Part shown: positions 16,131-25,557 of the stretch, piece after piece
Position numbering within the stretch: position 1 is the first letter of the stretch
How the letters are laid out: the number at the start of each line of letters is the position of its first letter
NCBI RefSeq assembly: GCF_001665605.1
Contig: NZ_LZSV01000029.1
Span: 62,001 to 126,000 of the forward strand
DNA: 64,000 bases
Reading direction: 5' to 3'
Source of the DNA: Mycobacterium sp. 852014-50255_SCH5639931
Lineage (GTDB): Bacteria; Actinomycetota; Actinomycetes; Mycobacteriales; Mycobacteriaceae
Notes under the pieces: generated by a model
Told to the model about the DNA's origin: nothing
Databases searched by the model: none
The model's input: only the letters and a program-made list of their open reading frames with translations
Made by a program: the position numbers and the translations under genes

Positions 16131-16376
16131 CTACGCAACATCTGTGTGCGCTGCGATGAATCGATTGATCTCAGCCTTACTGACTCGCCGTTTGCCGCAA
16201 ACCAGCACCCAAGACAGTTCTCCGGAGTCGAACAACCGATAAATCGACGACCGACTGATCCGCAACGCTGCCGCCGCTTCCGGAATCGTCAAGAGCAGAC
16301 CAACTCGGGTCGGCGGGCTTTCGGCTACCGATCGGGTATTCAAACTCTCAATGTTCGTATCACTTCCGCCCGTCAT
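16131..16376 (-). CDS. Helix-turn-helix excisionase/regulator (81 aa)
   Basis: This 81-aa protein has a MerR-like HTH_17 domain at about 28-75, with LTIPEAAAALRISRSSIYRL and GKRRVSKAEINRFI. This is the fold of excisionases and small activators in actinobacterial elements. AAGGAG sits just before the ATG at 16376, which decides the start over the longer frame to 16394. It lies 44 bp upstream of int on the same strand. It is likely a recombination directionality factor or regulator. Confidence 0.75.
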   Translation of the reverse strand: MTGGSDTNIESLNTRSVAESPPTRVGLLLTIPEAAAALRISRSSIYRLFDSGELSWVLVCGKRRVSKAEINRFIAAHTDVA

Positions 16377-16541
16377 CGTTTCTCCTTGTCTCACGGCGGC
16401 TGCTTAGTCTCATCATCGGATGCGGTGATCCGTTACGCATCGGTCGTGGAAACGATTTTGTGCCCGATATCGGTGTGCCACAGAGATCGTCTCCCACGTT
16501 TCAGCGCGGCTTGGTCGAGCCGCGTTGATGCGCCGTGGCTT

Positions 16542-16724
16542 TCAGGATGCAACCAGCTCACGCAGGCCCGATGTCACAACGTAGACGCGACCGCCGAGCC
16601 GGCGCACTGGCAGCTCGCCGGAGGCCACAAGGCGGTACGCTGCGGCACGGCTGATTCCCAGCAGCTGCGCCGCGCGGGGCACCGCAAGGAGCAGGGGGAG
16701 ATCATTGAACACGTTGTTCTCCAA
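16542..16724 (-). CDS. Small excisionase-like HTH protein (60 aa)
   Basis: This 60-aa protein is almost entirely one HTH_17 domain: LLLAVPRAAQLLGISRAAAY, then SGELPVRRLGGRVYVV. It starts 6 bp downstream of the replication-initiator-like gene stop, so they are cotranscribed. With the 81-aa HTH protein it gives the element two candidate excisionases; which one acts on att cannot be told from sequence. Confidence 0.75.
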   Translation of the reverse strand: MENNVFNDLPLLLAVPRAAQLLGISRAAAYRLVASGELPVRRLGGRVYVVTSGLRELVAS

Positions 16725-16730
16725 GGTGAT

Positions 16731-17573
16731 TCACCACCTTTCCATTGGTTGCAGGGATGCGCGTCCGGATGGACGGGCCCTGTGGACTTGTGGGCTGCAC
16801 CGTGGGCAGAACTGGGCGACTTCGCTCCCGTCGGGGTTTGTGACTGTGATCGTGCGAGACTGTGTGTCCTCGCAGTGACCACACCACGGCACGGTCGCCC
16901 GACGTGGGTCGCGCAACGCGGCAAAATCGGCCAGCCGCCGGGCGAGTACCCGCACCGGATCACGTGCCCCTGAGGTGTTTTGGACCAGGTACTGGGTGAG
17001 CTCCGCCGCTGGCCATCCATGCGCTAGTGCTGACTCGACGCCGGGGAGGAGACTGCGGGCCTCCCGAGTACTCAGCTTCCATGCCTCGGTCACCGCCGCC
17101 AAAATTCGATCGGTAGTACCGCTCGGTTCGGAGGGGAATTCATTTGATGGGTTCAAGGGGTCCCGTTGTGAGACCCCCGGGGGGTGCCGCTGTGACACCG
17201 TCCCCGTTTCGTTGCGGGACGGTGCCCGTCTCGGATCGGGACGGGGGGGTCCCAAATCGGGACGGGGCGGTCCCGGATCGGGCCTAGGCGAAACGTGTGG
17301 TGCAAGTGGGTGATTCAGGTAGTAGCGGGTCGAGCGTCGCGCTCCGGAGTCGTGGAATTGCGGACGCCGGCTGATGAAGCCACGCGTTTCCAAATCTTTG
17401 AGTGCACGCAGAACAGTACTTCTGCCGGCGTTGGATTCGGTCATCAGGGTGCGAATTGACGGGTAGCACGAGTAGTTCTCGTCCGCCTTGTTCGCTAACA
17501 GGATGAGGATGAACTTCGCCGCCGAGGAACCGACATCCGAGTCGGTCGCCCAGGCAAGCGCACTCCAGCTCAT
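16731..17573 (-). CDS. Replication-initiator-like winged-helix/zinc protein
   Basis: This 280-aa protein has an N-terminal winged helix-turn-helix (about 15-75: SSAAKFILILLANKADE, then RSTVLRALKDLETRGFISRR), a Pro/Arg-rich linker (about 95-125) and a C-terminal domain with two CxxC pairs (CGHC and CPRC) likely to bind zinc. This layout resembles HTH proteins at the replication position of actinobacterial integrative elements and phages. It could start plasmid-like replication of the excised element. That role is inferred from architecture and position upstream of xis and int. Confidence 0.6.
   Translation of the reverse strand: MSWSALAWATDSDVGSSAAKFILILLANKADENYSCYPSIRTLMTESNAGRSTVLRALKDLETRGFISRRPQFHDSGARRSTRYYLNHPLAPHVSPRPDPGPPRPDLGPPRPDPRRAPSRNETGTVSQRHPPGVSQRDPLNPSNEFPSEPSGTTDRILAAVTEAWKLSTREARSLLPGVESALAHGWPAAELTQYLVQNTSGARDPVRVLARRLADFAALRDPRRATVPWCGHCEDTQSRTITVTNPDGSEVAQFCPRCSPQVHRARPSGRASLQPMERW
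17230..17290. repeat. 21-bp tandem repeats inside the initiator-like gene
   Basis: About 2.6 units of a 21-bp GC-rich repeat (core ATCGGGACGGGG) encode a GPPRPDP heptad in the protein linker. They could be iterons bound by the protein itself, or simply a repetitive linker. Confidence 0.6.
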
Positions 17574-19041
17574 CCCGAGCCTAGGGCCGATGATCGCATG
17601 TACGGGCTAGTCCCAGAGGACTCCTTCCCGCGCCTGGCCCTCATGCACCGTTCCATACCAAGCACGCTAGAAGGCGTGATTGCGCTGCGCCACAGTCAGT
17701 CCCGATCTTTTCACTGTATTTCGCGCGGTTCCGAGCAGAATTACCGTGTTTGACGGAAACGCGTTGAAAAATGGGGAAACAGAGCAGTGCCCAGCGGTTG
17801 TCCACTGTGTCAACGATCGCGGGAAATAGATCGTGGCCAACCATGACGACCAAGCCCGCACCTCTCCCGACATCGCCATACCCGCTGCAGAAACTCTGCC
17901 GACATCGCTCGGGAGGCCGCCTAGGTGCTCGCCCAACAAGCACGCCGCGCCGCACACACCACCGACCGTAGAGAGCATGCCCGCGCCGACAGCACAAAGC
18001 ACCGCCCTGGGTGGTTCTGGCCACGCGTGGGCTGCACGGGCATTTGCGCGCCTGGCCCAACAAAGCGCGCGCCGCTGCAGCGCGGCCGCCGCCGAAACTG
18101 CCGCCCTCGACGCCACGATCCACAACGCCCGCACCGGGCGCCGCTAACGAACTAGCACACCGCAACCCATCGCGGCCGCCACCGCACGCCAGCGCGACGC
18201 CACCACCGACCCGACAGCTACCCTTGGAGGCCGTACCAGCCCGGTTAACTCCCCGCTTCTTGTGGTGGTTCCGGCCGGTCGCCACGCTGCGCCACTTGCT
18301 CACCACCGGCGTTTTCTCGTCCGGTTCCAACAGCCGGTCCATCCAATGGTGCTGCGCCGTGTTCCTCGCCAATGGTGTGCTCATCGGCGGACACCGAATC
18401 GGTAGTCTTCCGAAGATGGAGCAGGCAATGCTGCGGCTACTGGTGGAGCGTGATCCCGTGCCGCTTGCGGTGCTGTCCTGGATCGTCACCCGAACCTGGC
18501 CGCAGGAGGCTATGCAGCCACGATGTGACGTGTCATCCCCGACCCAGAGCGGCCCACAGCCCTTTTAAGGCAACCGACGCAGAAGGTCCGCGGCTGCGGG
18601 CGCTGGCGATACATCATTGCGTCCCGCCGAGGCGACCACGCTGCCCGCCTTCACCGGCTGATGTCGTCAAGCTCGTTGCGCCCGTGCCCGGCCCGCGCGG
18701 GCGGTTAGCAGTGCGATGGCCGGTGCCGCGGCTAGGCGCTCGGGCGCGTCCTTCTTGCCGCACCCCTTGCGCACCCACACTGACACTCATCCTTGGCCCT
18801 CGGCCTCTTTTCTTACCATGCTTGCCCCACAACCGTTTTCTCGATTATTCTCGTCGCTTTGTCCTTCATCGATAACCACCCCAGCGACATCGCCTACACC
18901 ACATAGCAATTCACGTCGATTGCCTGACTTTGACCGTGGCACATTGGCACAAGGGGTGCAAGCATGGGGTGTGGCGAACCTTCGGTGCGCCACACCGTCC
19001 CCGGCTTGAGGGGTCGGTCGCCGTGGACAGGTGGTCGGTAG
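17574..19041. other. 1.47-kb region without a secure gene (possible ori/oriT)
   Basis: The initiator-like gene leaves to the left and the relaxase gene to the right, so both promoters and probably the transfer and replication origins lie here. A near-DnaA box TTGTCCACT is at 17798-17806 and a 9-bp inverted repeat at 18968-18996. On the plus strand about 17840-18147 shows Ala/Gln-rich coding character (ARLAQQSARR, ETAALDATIHNAR) spread over two frames, which may be a frameshifted small gene. The long minus-strand open frame at 17641-18489 has unnatural composition and is discounted. Confidence 0.4.
18968..18996. repeat. Inverted repeat upstream of relaxase, candidate oriT hairpin
   Basis: GGTGTGGCG (18968-18976) and CGCCACACC (18988-18996) form a perfect 9-bp stem with an 11-nt loop, 46 bp before the relaxase start. 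MobF relaxases recognise such hairpins next to nic. A terminator or operator is the alternative. Confidence 0.35.
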
Positions 19042-22000
19042 TTGCTCACGATTTCGGCGCCGATGAAGCGGCATTCGGTGCGCTACTACAACGACACTGC
19101 GCGCGCAGCGATCTCGGCATCCACCGACCGTCAACGAGCCGGCGGGGGGCTGGCCGAGTACTACTCCGAAGGGGAAACCCGCGCCCCAGTTTGGGTGTGC
19201 GTGGGGGAGGCCGGTGATGCCGAAAAGGTAGCCTTTCTAGTCGGTTTGAGCGCCGCCGACCGCGCCAGCGGACCCGCCGATATGGACCTGGTGGCGCGCT
19301 GGCTCGATGAGGGAATCGCCCCCAACGGGGCCCGGGGACGGGCGTTTACTGCCCGCTCAACACACGGCTTCGATTTGACGTTTTGCGCCCCGAAAAGTGT
19401 CTCGCTGCTGCGCGCTGTGGGCGGGGATGAGGTGGTGTCCAAGGCGGTGGTCGAGGCCCACAACAACGCGGTACGTGAAGCGCTGCAGTACCTGTATGAC
19501 CACGCCGGCTACACCCGAGTGCACAACCCGGACACGGGCCACAAAGACCTCGTGCGCCTGCCCGGCCTGGTGATGGCGGCCTACCAACACGAGACGTCAC
19601 GCGCGGGTGATCCGCACCTGCACACCCACGTGTTGTTGCCCAACACCCAGGCCCGCAGCGACGGTGCGTTGGTGTCGATCGACTCGAAATCGTTGCACCA
19701 TGAAGCCAAAGCCGCCGGCATCATTTATCAGACCACGTTGCGCCACCATCTGCTGCAGTCGGTGGGCTTGGAGTGGGGGCCGATCGACCCCCATACCGGG
19801 ATGGCTGAAGTCGCCGGCGTCGGTCGCGACACGATCAAGGCGTGGTCGCAGCGCGCCACCCAACTGCGGGCCTGGGCGGAGCAGAATTTGGTCGTCGACG
19901 AACAGGTCGGCGCGACGGCGGCGCAGTTGGCGGCCGGACAAAAAGCGACCCGCCCGGCCAAGCCTGAGCACCTGCCGTGGGCTGAGTTAAAACACTTGTG
20001 GGCCAACGATCGCCGCGGTTTTGTCGTCGAGGAAACCGCCCAACTGGCGGCGCGGCGCGAGCGCACTTCGACTCGGTTCGACGGGCACGCGTTGGCGCGC
20101 CAGGCCGCGGCCGGCATCGACAAAGCCGCGTTCACTCGCGCCGATTTGGTGGAGGCGATCGGCGCCCGGCTCCCGCCATCGATCGAAGACGCCCCGTCGG
20201 AGGTCGACGTCAGCGCGATTCCCCCGCGGTATCTGATCGAGGGCATCGCCGAGCGAATCGGCATCCGTATCAGCGCCCCGCGTCAGGCCCATGAACGCGA
20301 AGGCCATGAACGGTTCACCACCGCCGCGGTGATCGCCGAAGAGGCCGCCATCCTCGACCTTATGGGGTCCCGCGATGAGCGCGCTGTGCTCGACCAGGCG
20401 GCCCTCAACACCGCCGGTTTATCGGTGAATCAAGCACGCGCGATCACCGCGATAGCGACCTCACCATGGTTGATTCAACCCCTGTCCGCGCCGGCCGGCG
20501 CCGGGAAAACCACCTCGCTCAAAGCGCTACGCGCTGCTACGCATCGCGCCGGAAAAACCCGGGTGCTGGTGCTGGCGCCGACCGGAAAAGCTGTCGATGT
20601 GGCCGTGCGCGAAGGTGCCGGCGACATCGGCCACACGGTGGCCAAAGCCGTCAAAGATCTGCACGCCGGAGCGCTGCGCCTCGACGCCGACACTCTGGTT
20701 GTCGTCGATGAAGCCGGCATGGTCGGCACCCCCGACCTCCACCAATTACTCGCCGCGACGACCGCGGCCGGCGCCAAGACCGTGCTCGTCGGCGACGCGC
20801 ATCAGCTGGCCCCGGTCAAGGCCCGCGGAGGCATGTTCGCCCAACTCGTGGACGATCTCCCGTGGGCGCAGAAGCTGTCCGAAGTGTGGCGCATGCGCGA
20901 CCCCGACGAACGCACCGCATCGCTGGCCGTGCGCAACGGAGGCCCCAAGCCACTGCGCCGCGCGGTCGAGTGGTATCGCACCCACGACCGCCTCCACAGC
21001 GGCGACGCACTGACCATGGCCCACGACGCATTAACGACCTATCAAGCTGATCTGGACGCCGGCAACGACGCCCTATTGATGACCGACAAGTGGGAAGTCT
21101 GCGATGCCCTCAACACCCGCATCCACCACCACACCGTGGCTCCAGAAGCGCCTACCGTGACCGCCGCGCGCGGCCACCGCATCGGCGTCGGTGATGTCAT
21201 TATTTCGCGCCACAACGACCCCACCGTGCCCGTCGTTGACGCCACCGACCACGCCAAAATGGCTGAGCCGGTGCGCAACGGGCACCGCTGGCGCGTCTAC
21301 AAAATTGACCCCGACAACCACCGCATCGCCGCCCGGCGCCTCACCGATGGGGCCCGCGCCATGTTCACCGGCGACTACCTAGCTGAGCACGTTCACTACG
21401 GCTACGCCGTGACCGTGCACGCCTCCCAAGGAGCCACCGCCGGCGATGCGCTGACCGCCGGCACCGGGCATGCCATCCTCAGTGATCGCGCCACCCGCAA
21501 CCTGGCCTACGTCGCGCTGACCCGCGGCCGCGACGCAAATCACGTCTACCTGTATGAAAAAGCTGCAGGCGAAGCCGACCACGAACACGCCCAGCTCGCC
21601 GAGGACCACGGCGTGCATGCCGCCCAGCGCGGCACCAGCCGCGACGCTGCCGCGAGGCTGCGCGCCATCCTCGGCCGCGACGAGCGCTCCCATACCATGA
21701 TGCAGGCTGCGGCTGCCACCGACCGCAGCCGGCAGCCAGCGGCGGTGCGATCGCTGCTTAACAAACGCGATCGTGTTCGTGCCCGATTACGTGCCAACCA
21801 TCGCTCATATGCAGCCGCACGTGACCTGGCCGCTGACCTGCCCGCCCTGCGCAACGAAATCGACTTCCTCGACGTCGCCGGCCGCCGGTCTGCGCCCGCC
21901 ACCGGCTACCCCATCCCGGTCAATACCCTTGATCACCTCGACGAGGCCCACCGTCACGCGGTCACTGCCATCGCCCGCAACCTGCAGGCTGTGCAATCGC

Positions 22001-22641
22001 TACACCTGTACCCAGGGGCCGATAAGGTCGCAGCACTAGCGGCGGTTACCGCCGCTGCTCACCGCGACCACCGGGCTGTGGTCGCCCTGCCTGCCACACC
22101 ACAAGCCCACGCCTACGTCAGCTCCTACCGCTACGCCGACATAGCCCCTCCCGAGACCGACAAAGCCATCGCCAACATACGCGCAAGGATCTCCCAGGGC
22201 GGCCAGTTCCCCCGGGGCAATTTGGTGATCGTCGACGACGCCGACCACCTGGCCCCCCACCAGCTGCAGTGGCTCGCCGAAAACGCCGCGGCCACCAACA
22301 CAAAATTGCTCCTGATCACCATCCCGGATCACCGCCAGCCCGCTCACACCCTGACCGCCGCGCTCGACCAGATGCTGCCCTGGGCCCACCACCTGGGCAC
22401 CCCCGATCCCGACCACCAGCGCCCGTGCACCACCATCGAGTGCGCCGATCACCACCTGGCCGCCGCACCCGACATCACCGGACCGGAATACCACGCAGCG
22501 CGCGAACTCCTGAACCGGCGCGACGCTCTGCTCGATCACTTCCAAGACATGCGACGCTTCGAAGAGCGACTCGACACCATCGCTCACCGCGATCGGGCAC
22601 GGGCACGCAACAAAGACCGCGGCTACGGGCTAGGGCTCTAA
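19042..22641 (+). CDS. MobF conjugative relaxase-helicase (TraA/TrwC type)
   Basis: This 1199-aa protein has an N-terminal TrwC relaxase domain (about 1-300) with tyrosines Tyr15-Tyr16 in HSVRYYND, the FDLTFCAPKSVS strand, and the metal-binding histidines in QHETSRAGDPHLHTHV. A RecD-like SF1 helicase follows, with Walker A SAPAGAGKTTS near 485, Walker B VVVDEAGM near 555, and HASQGATAGDA then YVALTRGRDAN near 795-840. It should nick oriT and unwind the transferred strand. The start is TTG at 19042 because MLTIS is the usual family N-terminus. Its stop overlaps the convergent 203-aa gene. Confidence 0.9.
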   Translation: MLTISAPMKRHSVRYYNDTARAAISASTDRQRAGGGLAEYYSEGETRAPVWVCVGEAGDAEKVAFLVGLSAADRASGPADMDLVARWLDEGIAPNGARGRAFTARSTHGFDLTFCAPKSVSLLRAVGGDEVVSKAVVEAHNNAVREALQYLYDHAGYTRVHNPDTGHKDLVRLPGLVMAAYQHETSRAGDPHLHTHVLLPNTQARSDGALVSIDSKSLHHEAKAAGIIYQTTLRHHLLQSVGLEWGPIDPHTGMAEVAGVGRDTIKAWSQRATQLRAWAEQNLVVDEQVGATAAQLAAGQKATRPAKPEHLPWAELKHLWANDRRGFVVEETAQLAARRERTSTRFDGHALARQAAAGIDKAAFTRADLVEAIGARLPPSIEDAPSEVDVSAIPPRYLIEGIAERIGIRISAPRQAHEREGHERFTTAAVIAEEAAILDLMGSRDERAVLDQAALNTAGLSVNQARAITAIATSPWLIQPLSAPAGAGKTTSLKALRAATHRAGKTRVLVLAPTGKAVDVAVREGAGDIGHTVAKAVKDLHAGALRLDADTLVVVDEAGMVGTPDLHQLLAATTAAGAKTVLVGDAHQLAPVKARGGMFAQLVDDLPWAQKLSEVWRMRDPDERTASLAVRNGGPKPLRRAVEWYRTHDRLHSGDALTMAHDALTTYQADLDAGNDALLMTDKWEVCDALNTRIHHHTVAPEAPTVTAARGHRIGVGDVIISRHNDPTVPVVDATDHAKMAEPVRNGHRWRVYKIDPDNHRIAARRLTDGARAMFTGDYLAEHVHYGYAVTVHASQGATAGDALTAGTGHAILSDRATRNLAYVALTRGRDANHVYLYEKAAGEADHEHAQLAEDHGVHAAQRGTSRDAAARLRAILGRDERSHTMMQAAAATDRSRQPAAVRSLLNKRDRVRARLRANHRSYAAARDLAADLPALRNEIDFLDVAGRRSAPATGYPIPVNTLDHLDEAHRHAVTAIARNLQAVQSLHLYPGADKVAALAAVTAAAHRDHRAVVALPATPQAHAYVSSYRYADIAPPETDKAIANIRARISQGGQFPRGNLVIVDDADHLAPHQLQWLAENAAATNTKLLLITIPDHRQPAHTLTAALDQMLPWAHHLGTPDPDHQRPCTTIECADHHLAAAPDITGPEYHAARELLNRRDALLDHFQDMRRFEERLDTIAHRDRARARNKDRGYGLGL

Positions 22642-23249
22642 TTCTGTTGTAAGACCAGGGTATAAACGTCAGCCACTGACATCGCGGCAGTACGCTCGTG
22701 CAGCTCTAAGACGCGCCGTGTCTCGGCGTCGATCTGCTCACACGCTGCTCTGGAATCGGCAAGGATAGGGTCGTCAGGCTTTGTCACCATGATGGGGCGC
22801 TGGACAGTACAGTCATTTGCGGAAAGTGTTGTTATTGTTGCCGCTCGGATCGCGGCCAGACGTTCCCTGCAACTGTCTACGATCGCTTTTACCTTCCTGG
22901 TCAGGGCCGCAAGCGCGTAGCACAGTGTCTCCGTGCGTTCCCATCGAGCACGCCCCTGCATGCGTAAGCTTTCAACTTCGGCCCGTATCGCCTCTCGACA
23001 TGCGTCGTTAACTACACCTGAGCTTAAGACGTCCTGCATCTCCCCCAGTCGAGCTTGTCGCTGCTCCCAATCACTCACTGCTTCAGCATGATTCGCTTTA
23101 GTCACCAAGTCTCTTGCCATACCGAACACAGTCAAGGCGAGGCCGATCGGTGCATCAGTGCGCCGAATCCTCCTTGGCCCTAGTCTTACGTCTGGGGGGT
23201 GCGGCTCGCCTAGCAGCTGGGCCACCTTAGCGGGGAGATCATCTGTCAC
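22638..23249 (-). CDS. Helical protein of T7SS-like operon, unknown (203 aa)
   Basis: This is the last gene of a three-gene minus-strand operon. It starts at a GTG that overlaps the upstream TGA (GTGA), and its stop overlaps the relaxase stop. The protein is rich in charged helices (about 55-200, e.g. EAVSDWEQRQARLGEMQ) and has one weak hydrophobic stretch (IGLALTVFGMA, about 34-44). No family is recognised. Coupling to the Rv3899c-like gene suggests a partner or chaperone of that protein, which is inference. Confidence 0.65.
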   Translation of the reverse strand: MTDDLPAKVAQLLGEPHPPDVRLGPRRIRRTDAPIGLALTVFGMARDLVTKANHAEAVSDWEQRQARLGEMQDVLSSGVVNDACREAIRAEVESLRMQGRARWERTETLCYALAALTRKVKAIVDSCRERLAAIRAATITTLSANDCTVQRPIMVTKPDDPILADSRAACEQIDAETRRVLELHERTAAMSVADVYTLVLQQN

Positions 23250-25552
23250 CGCAGCACCGGGTCCTTCAGCGGCGCGCGGACTCCGGCAGTCCAGGCCGCG
23301 TACACGACGTTGAGCAGGTCCGCGCCGTATAGTTCCCAGCACATCAGCGCCTCCAACCGGCGGCACTTCACAAACTCCCTCGTATAGCTGACGACCTGGT
23401 CAGGGTTTTCCACGCCGTTCAACCCCGGCCGCTGCGCCACCATCATCACCAGCGCGTCCTCGTGTTCTTCGCCCAGCAACGCCCACTCCTGAGGCTTGGG
23501 CCACCGCTGCGCTACCAATGCATGCGCCACCGACTGAGCGACCGGTGACAACTCTTCACCCGGGACGCCGAACACCAACTGGCGGGTGAGTTCTCGGCAA
23601 TAATCGCGGACCATCGATTCATCGGCTGCCACCAAATCCGCGTACAGCGCCGCATCGACGGTCTGCAAGCGATGCGCCCGTGAAGCCAACAGTTCTGCTG
23701 CTGGATTATCCTTCAAATCAACGGGTTTCACACCCGTAGCAACTTCGGTGACCACCGGGTGCTCTTCCAAAAATTCAGACGGCCATGCCCACGTTGTAGC
23801 CACCGCGCTGACCTTGTCTCCGCATGCACGCGCCGCCCGCGCCGCCTTATCGGCGGGATTAACCCAGCCGAACCAGCGGGTATCAAACTCCGCGGTATGT
23901 CCGCCAGCTATAGGCATCGTCTTACGCAAGAACACACCTGGCGGGATGTAAGTGGCACCGTCGTTCGTGGCCACCCACAGCGTGGGCATCCCTGAGGTGT
24001 TACGGCCAACAGCCACAGCCCAATCCAGACCCGGATCGGTCACGCTCGCGGCGCCGGCGAGCTCGGCCACCGCCATCTTCGCCAGCTCCAAATCCGACTC
24101 AGCCAAATCCCGGCGCACCGCGCCCGCGGCGTCACGCCGACCCGCCACCGGCATCAACCCCGTCCCCGGACCCGACCCTGATGACCCGCTGCCGGCCTCA
24201 GTAGGAATCGACGGCGCGGGCGGCGCCGAACCCACCGACGGAGCCGCCGACGTGCCCTGCGGAGGAAGCATCGAACCGTACGGAGTCAAATCACCCGCCG
24301 GCATACCCGGCGCAGGTGACGCTGCCGGTGCAGCAGCTGGGAGCGTGGCAGCTACCGGAGCAGCCGCCGGCACCGCCGACGTCGGCGCAGTCTCTATCGG
24401 TGCCGCTAACGCCGTCATCGGAGCCTGTATAACCGGCGAAACGGTACCAGCCGCCGATGCACCCGCCGCTAGGCCGCGCCCGAAATCCATCCCGAGCGAT
24501 GGCATCGGAGACCCTTGCAGCCCAGGCACACCCGTAGGCGGGGCCATACCTCTGGGGAAACCCCCGCAACTCCCCATCAGCCCCTGCAGCGGGCCCATCG
24601 GAAGCCCTCCACCCGATCCCCCGCCAGGCATGTTCGGCAAAGTTGGCAAACCGCCGCCCATCAACTGGGTCAACGGGTTATGCGGCACCAAAGTAGGGCT
24701 GTCCTCCGGGGAATGTGCAACTGTACGGCCGCCTGGTACAAGGGGGATCTTGTCTCCGCTTGGGGAGTGATCTGCCGCTACCCCGGTCGTCCCAGAAGTT
24801 GGGTCCCCGGGGGGCGCTGCATCAGCCCCATCGGGGGAATGATCCGCTGTTCGCCCTGCTCGTTTGACTTTCGGCCCGCCGCCGGGGCTTTCCGCGAAGC
24901 GACTGGTGAATTGAGTCGTGTATTGCGTGGCGAAGTCTTGGAGATCAGATGAGTAACCCTGGATCATCGTCCGATGCGTACCGAGGATCACCGCCACCTG
25001 CGCGAGCGATTGGCCCGAGCCGCTGCGCAGAAACGCCCCGGCCTCCTTATGCGCTGCTTCGTTCTCCTCGAACATTCGCTTCTTAGTCCTCGCGACGTCG
25101 GCGGATGCCCGCTTGAACAAATCGGAAGCAACCTTGCTGATGTCTGCCTGGTGGAACTTGAGCGTCGCCGCCTCGCTGTAGGCCGCACGAGCAGCGTCCG
25201 CGCTCTTACCCACCCAGGAACCGCCATCAAAGACCCCGTTCGAGGCTTGCAAAGCGTCTATCCCGTTGTCCTCGAACAACTTTGACTCATCCAGAAGCGT
25301 GTCAGCGTCGTTGTCAATGCGTGTTTCAGAGTCCACCGGCCACACAAGAGGTTGGAACAAAAAATTGACGAATAGGCCCTGCGGCTTGGGGTGATCGCCA
25401 CCACTAACATGGGGCAGCGACGGTGTCCCCGTCTTCTCAAACGGCTTCGCCCCGTTGAACAGCTTCAACAGTCGTTCGGCTTGCTTGTTATTACGCTCCG
25501 CCCACCACTCTGGAACCTCGCCATTGGACCCGGGGCCTACCACTGACGCCAT
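23246..25552 (-). CDS. T7SS-associated WXG-like/DUF5632-DUF5631-type protein (Rv3899c-like)
   Basis: This 768-aa protein has three parts. The N-terminal part (about 1-215) holds a helical WXG100-like bundle with GGSWVGKSADAARAAY. The middle (about 220-490) is a Pro/Gly/Ala-rich low-complexity linker. The C-terminal domain (about 510-768) has TNDGATYIPPGVFLRKTMPI and FDTRWFGWVNPADKAARA. As I recall it, the C-terminal part resembles Rv3899c and related proteins linked to type VII secretion and to mycobacterial plasmids. I placed the start at ATG 25552, 5 bp after the upstream stop. Alternatively it is an EspB-like secreted factor. Confidence 0.65.
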   Translation of the reverse strand: MASVVGPGSNGEVPEWWAERNNKQAERLLKLFNGAKPFEKTGTPSLPHVSGGDHPKPQGLFVNFLFQPLVWPVDSETRIDNDADTLLDESKLFEDNGIDALQASNGVFDGGSWVGKSADAARAAYSEAATLKFHQADISKVASDLFKRASADVARTKKRMFEENEAAHKEAGAFLRSGSGQSLAQVAVILGTHRTMIQGYSSDLQDFATQYTTQFTSRFAESPGGGPKVKRAGRTADHSPDGADAAPPGDPTSGTTGVAADHSPSGDKIPLVPGGRTVAHSPEDSPTLVPHNPLTQLMGGGLPTLPNMPGGGSGGGLPMGPLQGLMGSCGGFPRGMAPPTGVPGLQGSPMPSLGMDFGRGLAAGASAAGTVSPVIQAPMTALAAPIETAPTSAVPAAAPVAATLPAAAPAASPAPGMPAGDLTPYGSMLPPQGTSAAPSVGSAPPAPSIPTEAGSGSSGSGPGTGLMPVAGRRDAAGAVRRDLAESDLELAKMAVAELAGAASVTDPGLDWAVAVGRNTSGMPTLWVATNDGATYIPPGVFLRKTMPIAGGHTAEFDTRWFGWVNPADKAARAARACGDKVSAVATTWAWPSEFLEEHPVVTEVATGVKPVDLKDNPAAELLASRAHRLQTVDAALYADLVAADESMVRDYCRELTRQLVFGVPGEELSPVAQSVAHALVAQRWPKPQEWALLGEEHEDALVMMVAQRPGLNGVENPDQVVSYTREFVKCRRLEALMCWELYGADLLNVVYAAWTAGVRAPLKDPVLR

Positions 25553-25557
25553 TGCGG

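Noticed and set aside
17833..18147. Plus-strand frame with Ala-rich coiled-coil character
   Set aside because: It may be a frameshifted small gene, but the reading requires switching frames and I could not name a family, so it is mentioned only in the region note.
17641..18489. A 282-codon minus-strand open frame in the ori/oriT-like region
   Set aside because: Its composition is abnormal (many Cys, Arg and Gly), no domain is visible and no ribosome site supports it.
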